Positions 1-4,801 of a stretch of 7,624 nucleotides of DNA are shown piece after piece. The notes below the pieces were generated by a model. The model saw nothing but the letters and a program-made list of their open reading frames with translations. It made no database searches and was not told the DNA's origin. Source of the stretch: Bacteroidetes/Chlorobi group bacterium ChocPot_Mid (GTDB lineage: Bacteria; Bacteroidota; Ignavibacteria; Kapaibacteriales; UBA2268); the NCBI GenBank assembly GCA_003731675.1, contig RCNQ01000269.1, positions 1 to 7,624 on the forward strand. The letters are read 5' to 3'. The position numbers and the translations under genes are program-made. Positions within the stretch are counted from its first letter, which is position 1, and each line of letters begins with the position of its first letter.

Positions 1-255
1 TTGAGAAATTGTCAAACCCTTTGTGTCGAATTTTGTGCTTTCGATTCCTTCAGGGCAATTCCTGTGAGTAAGTAAAACTGTAATTTTAACAATTAATTCA
101 TCTCCCTTGCTGTATTTTGTTTTTTCACCCTTTATAATTGAAAAATGTATCTCACAGGCATTGATTCTTGCGAGAAACATTAAACTGAATAAAAAGCATA
201 ATATCAAATATTTAAGATATGACACTTTCAGAAATCTTAACATCAATCTTTTCAT
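1..255 (-). CDS. Secreted protein of unknown function, N-terminal 85 residues (partial, cut by left edge)
   Basis: The reverse frame is open from the left edge to the start. Two in-frame ATG codons are possible: 255 (beginning MKRLMLRFLK) and 243 (beginning MLRFLKVSYL). I prefer 255 because it gives a basic n-region and lies 11 nt after the upstream gene's stop, but neither has a clear ribosome binding site. Residues 1-33 form a signal peptide: basic start, hydrophobic core YLILCFLFSLMFLA, then a likely signal peptidase I site INA|C at 33/34. The Cys at 34 makes a lipoprotein conceivable, but Asn at -2 fits a lipobox poorly. The mature part (EIHFSIIKGEKTKYSKGDE, then LTHRNCPEGI around residues 62-71) looks like the first strands of an Ig-like beta-sandwich, with a second Cys at 67. 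It resembles small secreted Bacteroidota proteins with an HR-x-C motif, as far as I recall. No function can be given. It probably shares a transcript with the kinase gene before it. Confidence 0.72.
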   Translation of the reverse strand, partial: MKRLMLRFLKVSYLKYLILCFLFSLMFLARINACEIHFSIIKGEKTKYSKGDELIVKITVLLTHRNCPEGIESTKFDTKGLTISQ

Positions 256-266
256 CTCACAAAAAC

Positions 267-1394
267 CTATACTTTATGCAATGGCAAAGAGAATCTTATA
301 CTAACCCCTTGATTTTCACTTCCATTTATCTCAAAAACCCCATCGTGCACTTCTACAATCCTCTTTGCGACAACCAATCCCAAGCCGACGCCCTGCTGTT
401 CATACAAAGCCCTGTCAAACTGTGTTAAAGCAGATATTTCTCTTATCTGCTCTGCTGTCATCCCCCTACCCTCATCTTTAATTGTAACTATAAAAAAATC
501 CTCATCTTTGCTGTAACTCACATAAACTTTCTGACCGGTTTGTGAAAATCTGAATGAATTATCCAAAAGCTCTCCTATCAATTTCGAAAAACTCTCAGAC
601 GATATCTCTATTGGTACTTTATCCTTCTGTGGCTCATCCTCGTATGTATCAAGAATGTCTATCACCAAATCACTCGGACGATTATATCTGTATGATGTTA
701 CATTTGCCATGTCCTTTAATATTCCCCTTGGCTCTTCGGTTACGCACTCCCTCAGCATTTTCTTTCGCTCGTTACTCGAAACAAATGATTCGATACTGAC
801 ATAAATCAAAAAGTTCTCGGTTATTTTTAACAACCTGTTTGCTGAATATACTATATCCTCTGCTGTTTCCCGTATCTCTTCATCGCTTATTGTTCCTGCT
901 CCGGATAATAAAAATTTTGCTGAACCTATTACCTCATTTAAAGCTGTCCTAAATTCATGTGGCATTGCATAAGTTATATTTTTACCAACCTGATTTACTT
1001 GTTTCTGAACTCTTTGCTCTATTATATTGTACTTCTTCTTCTGAGACTCAATTGCTGTTATAAGGTCATCTCTCGTAAATGGCTTTACTATGTAATCATC
1101 AGCTCCTTTGGACATTCCAGTCCTGATATTAATTTTCTCAGCAAATGCTGTCAAAAATAAAAAAGGCACTGTTGATAAATATTTGTCTTCCTTGATTGCC
1201 TTCAATACTCCGTATCCGTCAAGCTTAGGCATTGATATATCACATAATATCATATCTGGTTTATGCTCAAATGCCAATCTCACACCCTCTTCTCCGTCCT
1301 GTGCAGTTATTACCTCGTAACCTTCAAACTTCAAAAGAATAGATGTACTTTCTAATATAAAATCAGCATCATCAATAACAAGTATCTTTTTCAT
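267..1394 (-). CDS. Receiver-histidine kinase hybrid (REC-HisKA-HATPase), soluble two-component protein
   Basis: This is a 375-residue cytoplasmic signalling protein with no membrane segment or signal peptide. Residues 1-120 are a CheY-like receiver: acidic pair D8/D9, phospho-acceptor D52 in CDISMPKLDG, T82 and K104 in the VKPF motif. Residues 121-145 form a helical linker. A HisKA helix carries the H-box PHEFRTAL with H146; the usual Pro after Thr is Ala. The HATPase domain (about 260-375) has the N-box ELLDNSFRFS (E275, N279), G1 box DEGRGM (D307, G309, G311) and G2 box GVGLGL (335-340), so it should bind ATP and autophosphorylate. In this family the receiver is thought to take phosphate from another kinase or its own H-box and tune kinase output. 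There is no DNA-binding domain, so a separate response regulator must carry the signal. Only a weak AGAGA precedes the ATG. It lies 90 nt after the S66 peptidase gene and 11 nt before the secreted-protein gene, suggesting one transcript. Confidence 0.92.
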   Translation of the reverse strand: MKKILVIDDADFILESTSILLKFEGYEVITAQDGEEGVRLAFEHKPDMILCDISMPKLDGYGVLKAIKEDKYLSTVPFLFLTAFAEKINIRTGMSKGADDYIVKPFTRDDLITAIESQKKKYNIIEQRVQKQVNQVGKNITYAMPHEFRTALNEVIGSAKFLLSGAGTISDEEIRETAEDIVYSANRLLKITENFLIYVSIESFVSSNERKKMLRECVTEEPRGILKDMANVTSYRYNRPSDLVIDILDTYEDEPQKDKVPIEISSESFSKLIGELLDNSFRFSQTGQKVYVSYSKDEDFFIVTIKDEGRGMTAEQIREISALTQFDRALYEQQGVGLGLVVAKRIVEVHDGVFEINGSENQGVSIRFSLPLHKV

Positions 1395-1484
1395 TCTCTA
1401 AATTTTCTATTTTAACTTCATTTAAACATTTAATTTAATAAATTTCTTATTAATTATTTTAATATTTTTTCAAATTTCAGTACT

Positions 1485-2516
1485 TCATTCACAAGCTGAT
1501 TCATTTATTATTAGCTTCCCGTTGTCTGCATCCAAAGTTGCTTCCACTTCATAAGGGATAGTCACCTGTTCTGCAGTATGTCCAATTAATAGTCCGTAAA
1601 CAACCGGAATTTTCAAATCTTTTAACTGCTGGTCTAATACTTCATTCAAACTGTAATCCCATACATTCGAATTCTTGTCACAGTCATTGCATCTGCCGAA
1701 TACTATTCCATTTGTCTGACTTAACTTTCCCGATAAATTCAATTGTGTCAACATCCTGTCAATTCTGAAAGGTTCCTCTCCTACATCCTCAATGAATAAA
1801 ATCTTACCTTTGGTTTCTATCTCATAAGGTGTTCCCATTAAAGAACAAATCATTGACAAATTACCACCTGTCAGCCCTCCTTTTGCTACCCCAGAGTAAA
1901 TTGTCCTGTATGGATAAGCTACCCTTATACCATTCATAACCATTGGATTTGATATCTCACCTATTGGCTCGGTTGAAAATAATGCCCTTCTGAAATATTC
2001 CACAGTATAATTCGAAAATGCTGACATCATTACCGGTCCGTGAAAAGTTACAATACCGCTCATCTTTGTGATTGCTAAATGCATTGCGGTTATATCACTA
2101 TACCCCAAAAAAATCTTCGGATTTTTCTTTATCAGATTGTAATCAATCTTATCCAGTAATTGTGGTGAACCATAACCACCACGCAAACAGAAAATTGCTT
2201 TTATCTCCTCATCAGAAAACATCTTATGCAAATCTTCTATCCTTTGACTTACACTCCTGCTTTTATAACCTTCACCCCCGAAAACATAATCGCCAAACTT
2301 GTATTTCAAATTAAAATAATCCAAAACCTGTGTTGCCTTCTGAATATCCGATGGGTCACTTACCGATGTTGCCGGGGCTATTATCCCTACCTTATCCCCC
2401 TGATTTAACACTTTCGGCTTTATTAACTTATTCTTTGTCTGTGTAATTAACTTATTTGGAATAGCTGTAAGTGCCAATCCTATAATCCCCGCTTTCAATA
2501 TTCCGCGTCTGTCCAT
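1485..2516 (-). CDS. LD-carboxypeptidase, peptidase S66 (LdcA/MccF) family, with Tat signal
   Basis: This is a 343-residue serine peptidase. LdcA enzymes remove the terminal D-Ala from muropeptide tetrapeptides at the L,D bond to meso-diaminopimelate; the related MccF enzymes inactivate microcin C-type compounds. The catalytic triad is visible: nucleophile S140 in FLGYSD, E243 in LFIEDVGEEPFRIDRML and H313 in LLIGHTAEQ. Other family blocks are GDKVGIIAPAT (40-50), LRGGYGS (111-117), FHGPV (159-162) and GGNLS (217-221). The N-terminus MDRRGILKAG followed by the core IIGLALTAIP matches a twin-arginine signal, with no obvious AxA cleavage site, so the enzyme is probably exported folded and perhaps stays anchored. 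Without the leader it is about 310 residues, the usual family length. The start at 2516 is supported by AAGGGG just upstream and by there being no other Met before residue 99. It is the first gene of the leftward set and is divergent from the RelA/SpoT gene. Recycling versus self-immunity cannot be decided from sequence, so I give no gene symbol. Confidence 0.9.
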   Translation of the reverse strand: MDRRGILKAGIIGLALTAIPNKLITQTKNKLIKPKVLNQGDKVGIIAPATSVSDPSDIQKATQVLDYFNLKYKFGDYVFGGEGYKSRSVSQRIEDLHKMFSDEEIKAIFCLRGGYGSPQLLDKIDYNLIKKNPKIFLGYSDITAMHLAITKMSGIVTFHGPVMMSAFSNYTVEYFRRALFSTEPIGEISNPMVMNGIRVAYPYRTIYSGVAKGGLTGGNLSMICSLMGTPYEIETKGKILFIEDVGEEPFRIDRMLTQLNLSGKLSQTNGIVFGRCNDCDKNSNVWDYSLNEVLDQQLKDLKIPVVYGLLIGHTAEQVTIPYEVEATLDADNGKLIINESACE

Positions 2517-2519
2517 TTT

Positions 2520-2525
2520 CCCCTT
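2520..2525 (-). promoter_or_regulatory. Ribosome binding site of the S66 peptidase gene
   Basis: Read on the minus strand this is AAGGGG, 3 nt before the ATG at 2516. The spacing is short. It is still the clearest purine-rich element upstream of any leftward gene here, and it supports the chosen start. Confidence 0.4.
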
Positions 2526-2570
2526 AAATAAAAATAATTGAGCAAACTTTTTTATTTCTCAAATTAAGGA

Positions 2571-2578
2571 TAATTTTG
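2571..2578 (+). promoter_or_regulatory. Candidate Bacteroidota-type -7 element (TAnnTTTG) for the RelA/SpoT gene
   Basis: TAATTTTG matches the Bacteroidota -7 consensus TAnnTTTG exactly and would put the transcript start about 40-45 nt before the ATG at 2630. I see no TTG -33 element at the usual distance, and the region is very AT-rich, so this may be a chance match. No equally good match was found on the minus strand for the divergent peptidase gene; the nearest (TTAATTTG and AAAGTTTG, read on that strand) each have one mismatch. Confidence 0.3.
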
Positions 2579-2629
2579 AAAAAAATAAAATTCATTAATC
2601 ATTGAATAAAATAAATTTTTAATAATTAA

Positions 2630-4411
2630 ATGCCGGAAAATAAAATTATCATAGAACCTATTTACGATATCCCGTTGGAAAAACAAAATCCTTTCGGTAA
2701 AAATCTTTTAGATGATTTATCATATTTGCTCTCGCTTTGCAACAAATATTGTCAATCTTGTGACATTAACCTTATTACAAAAGCTTTCTACTTTTGTGTT
2801 GATAGCCACAAAAATATCGTTAGAAAATCCGGTGAACCATACTATACTCATCCACTGAAAGTAGCTGTTTCTCTTATTAATGATTTCTCCGTCAGAGATA
2901 CTCAAAGCATCATTGCAGCACTACTTCACGATACTATCGAAGATGTTGAAGGTGTCACTAATGATACAATAAAGGAAAAATTTGGCGACGAAATCCTTGG
3001 AATTGTTGATGCTGTTACAAAAATCAGAGGTACTATGACCCGTACAATGGACAAAACAGCTACTTATGGTAAACTCTTTCTTGCTCTTATAAAAGATGTC
3101 AGGGTTATTCTTATCAAACTCGCCGACAGACTTGACAATATGAAAACTTTATTTTACCTAAATGAAACAAAACAAAAAGCTATTGCTGAAGAAACCTTGA
3201 ACTTCTATACTCCATTTGCCCAGCGACTCGGCTTAACTAAAGTAAAAAAACAACTCGAAGACCTCTCACTTTACTTTATTGACAAGCAGACTTTCAACAA
3301 TATTCATTCTGCACTTATCGAAAAAAGGAATGTTTTCCTTGGTTTCATCAAAAACTTTCTTGTAACAATCAATAGCAAATTAACAGAAAGAAATATACCA
3401 CATACTCTAACTATGGAGCATAAACACGTTTACGAAATCTACACTATGCTTCGGCAGGGAAAATCCCTCGATGAAATTGACAACTTTTACTCTATGGTCA
3501 TTGTACTTATGACAAATGATTACTCCGAAGCTTACAGAGCTTACGGCATCATCGCAAATATCTTCGGTCCTGTCAGCTCTTTGGACGATTACATCTCACG
3601 ACCAAAAATAAATCTTTACCGAGCTTTGCATTCCACTCATCTCGGTCCTAACAGGAAATTAATCGAAGTAATAATTCGTACAAAGGATATGGATTACATT
3701 GTTGATAAAGGTATTGTTGCTACAGGGCAGTTAACCAGACAAGCAAAACCACTTTCTTTGGATGAACAAGATGTCAAAGAATGGGTTGACTGGATGCAAG
3801 AAATTATCAAATCAGGTGATGAAGACGCTATCCAGAAAATATGGGGTTCCATCAAAGTCAATCTATACGGCAACGATATTGTTGTTCATATTAAAGACGG
3901 AGATTCCTATATCCTTCCCGATGGCTCTTGCATTATTGACCTTGCCTTTGCTGTCTCCCAAAAAATTGCTATGAAATTAATATCTGCAAAAGTTAATGGG
4001 AACGTAAAATCTTTGGATTATGAACTAAAAAATCACGATAAAATCGAATTAATTACCTCACCGAATACTAATCCCGACCCACAGTGGCAAAATTTCGTCA
4101 TTACAAACAAAGCAGTTGTAAAACTTCACAAATACTTTTCAACTCTTGAAAAAAACGTAACCGAAAAATCTTCAGAATCCGAAAAAATTATTAAACTCAA
4201 AATTTTTGCTACTAACCGGAAAGGTTTAATCGAAGACATCAGAAAAGAAATTGGTCTCGATAACATTCAAAGAATCTTTCTCTTCAGTTCAGGATACGAA
4301 TTCGAAGCTATTTTTCATATTAAAACTAATTCTGCTTTACCTGTTAACATCATCTTTACAAAAATTCTTTCTGTAAAAGGCATCACTGGAATCGAAAAAA
4401 TCGAAAAATAA
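2630..4411 (+). CDS. spoT: RelA/SpoT homologue (RSH), probably hydrolase-only (p)ppGpp 3'-pyrophosphohydrolase
   Basis: This is a 593-residue cytoplasmic alarmone enzyme. Domain order: HD hydrolase (about 45-210), synthetase-like fold (about 245-375), TGS (about 408-477), ACT (about 521-593). The hydrolase signature is intact: R65, H74 in GEPYYTHP, HDTIED at 100-105 (H100, D101, E104, D105), and D166 and N170 in KLADRLDNM. It should therefore cleave the 3'-pyrophosphate of (p)ppGpp using Mn2+. The synthetase domain is degenerate: the RPK motif reads EHK (263-265), the metal-binding Asp of DLxAxR is Asn285, its Arg is Val290, and the lysines of YKKM are gone; Glu346 (IEVIIRT) and Tyr330 remain. 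The TGS domain lacks the histidines of HIHSDVGHRC-type sequences (here AVSQKIAMKL). Only about 43 residues separate TGS from ACT, so the helical/zinc-finger region of the usual 700+ residue proteins is missing. An in-frame stop lies directly before the ATG, fixing the start; there is no Shine-Dalgarno sequence. The symbol spoT reflects the hydrolase reading, not proven orthology. Confidence 0.93.
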   Translation: MPENKIIIEPIYDIPLEKQNPFGKNLLDDLSYLLSLCNKYCQSCDINLITKAFYFCVDSHKNIVRKSGEPYYTHPLKVAVSLINDFSVRDTQSIIAALLHDTIEDVEGVTNDTIKEKFGDEILGIVDAVTKIRGTMTRTMDKTATYGKLFLALIKDVRVILIKLADRLDNMKTLFYLNETKQKAIAEETLNFYTPFAQRLGLTKVKKQLEDLSLYFIDKQTFNNIHSALIEKRNVFLGFIKNFLVTINSKLTERNIPHTLTMEHKHVYEIYTMLRQGKSLDEIDNFYSMVIVLMTNDYSEAYRAYGIIANIFGPVSSLDDYISRPKINLYRALHSTHLGPNRKLIEVIIRTKDMDYIVDKGIVATGQLTRQAKPLSLDEQDVKEWVDWMQEIIKSGDEDAIQKIWGSIKVNLYGNDIVVHIKDGDSYILPDGSCIIDLAFAVSQKIAMKLISAKVNGNVKSLDYELKNHDKIELITSPNTNPDPQWQNFVITNKAVVKLHKYFSTLEKNVTEKSSESEKIIKLKIFATNRKGLIEDIRKEIGLDNIQRIFLFSSGYEFEAIFHIKTNSALPVNIIFTKILSVKGITGIEKIEK

Positions 4412-4484
4412 AACTTGCTTAAAAATATCAAAAAATGAATTAATATTAATTATCAATCAACATAGAAGTTGAATATGTAGTTGT

Positions 4485-4509
4485 TTATACTACTTGCTTG
4501 TAGTAATAA
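4485..4509 (+). other. Bulged hairpin downstream of the RelA/SpoT gene, possible 3'-end structure
   Basis: TTATACTAC (4485-4493) pairs with GTAGTAATAA (4500-4509) with one unpaired A, leaving a 6-nt loop TTGCTT. It lies about 75 nt after the stop at 4411. No T-run follows directly; the nearest is 4533-4540. It is therefore not a textbook intrinsic terminator, though it could mark or protect a transcript end. Confidence 0.3.
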
Positions 4510-4689
4510 GGACTAATTTTCAAAATTGCTCATTTTTTTTGAGACGATTTTTCATTTTATGTGTCATTACATTGTATTTAATTAGCGATTTGTCGAAAAT
4601 CTTTGAAAATATGTCGTTCATCGTAAAAAATTATGCGTTTACGGGAAAAAAGTTGAAATATTTTTTAATGCTATTTCATAACATTTTGT

Positions 4690-4697
4690 TATATTTG
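4690..4697 (+). promoter_or_regulatory. Candidate Bacteroidota-type -7 element (TAnnTTTG) for the surface-protein gene
   Basis: TATATTTG is an exact TAnnTTTG match and would start transcription near 4703, leaving a 5' leader of about 100 nt before the ATG at 4802. No clear TTG -33 box lies at the expected spacing (the nearest TTG is at 4653-4655, too far). The 390-nt gap makes an own promoter for the downstream gene likely in any case. Confidence 0.38.
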
Positions 4698-4790
4698 TTT
4701 CTGTTCGATATAACAATTAATAATAAATTGAACAGATTAAAAATTGAAAATTGAAATTTTTTTTTAAATTAACATTTCACTCACAATATT

Positions 4791-4796
4791 AGGGAG
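4791..4796 (+). promoter_or_regulatory. Ribosome binding site of the surface-protein gene
   Basis: AGGGAG lies 5 nt before the ATG at 4802, the strongest Shine-Dalgarno-like element of the window. It fixes the start, which is also the only one that gives a complete signal peptide. Confidence 0.6.
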
Positions 4797-4801
4797 TATT
4801 T

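Larger units (their letters stand above)
4412..4801. other. 390-nt AT-rich intergenic region, no convincing gene
   Basis: The gap between the RelA/SpoT gene and the surface-protein gene is dominated by A and T runs. It contains a 14-bp all-A/T palindrome AATTAATATTAATT (4438-4451), a small hairpin TCAAC/GTTGA (4457-4472), a larger bulged hairpin (4485-4509), a TAnnTTTG element (4690-4697) and a Shine-Dalgarno-like AGGGAG (4791-4796). A TTG-initiated reading frame (4494-4754) is present, but it lacks a ribosome binding site and has the hydrophobic composition expected of T-rich noncoding DNA. I see no riboswitch, tRNA or known small RNA. Confidence 0.7.

Noticed and set aside
153..165. Lipoprotein signal (INAC) in the secreted partial protein
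   Set aside because: Asn at -2 departs from the usual lipobox and the site fits signal peptidase I; it is left as a possibility only.
107..428. Two short plus-strand reading frames
   Set aside because: They run antisense to the secreted-protein gene and the end of the kinase gene, both of which have clear protein features; these frames show none.
1435..1453. Inverted repeat TTAATAA/TTATTAA between the peptidase and kinase genes as a terminator
   Set aside because: The 7-bp stem is all A/T with no stable GC pairs and lies in a very AT-rich gap, so it is expected by chance and too weak for an intrinsic terminator.
3416..3756. Calling the RelA/SpoT protein a bifunctional synthetase/hydrolase
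   Set aside because: Key synthetase residues (Arg of RPK, metal-binding Asp, Arg of DLxAxR) are replaced, so the usual bifunctional label is not supported by the sequence.
4413..4499. Direct 8-bp repeat ACTTGCTT at 4413-4420 and 4492-4499 as target-site duplication
   Set aside because: Only 71 nt lie between the copies, with no terminal inverted repeats or transposase remnant; the second copy overlaps the loop of a hairpin.
4494..4754. 86-codon TTG-started reading frame in the intergenic region
   Set aside because: It has no ribosome binding site, a TTG start, and a Phe/Leu/Ile/Lys-rich composition typical of chance translation of T- and A-rich DNA; it also spans the candidate promoter.
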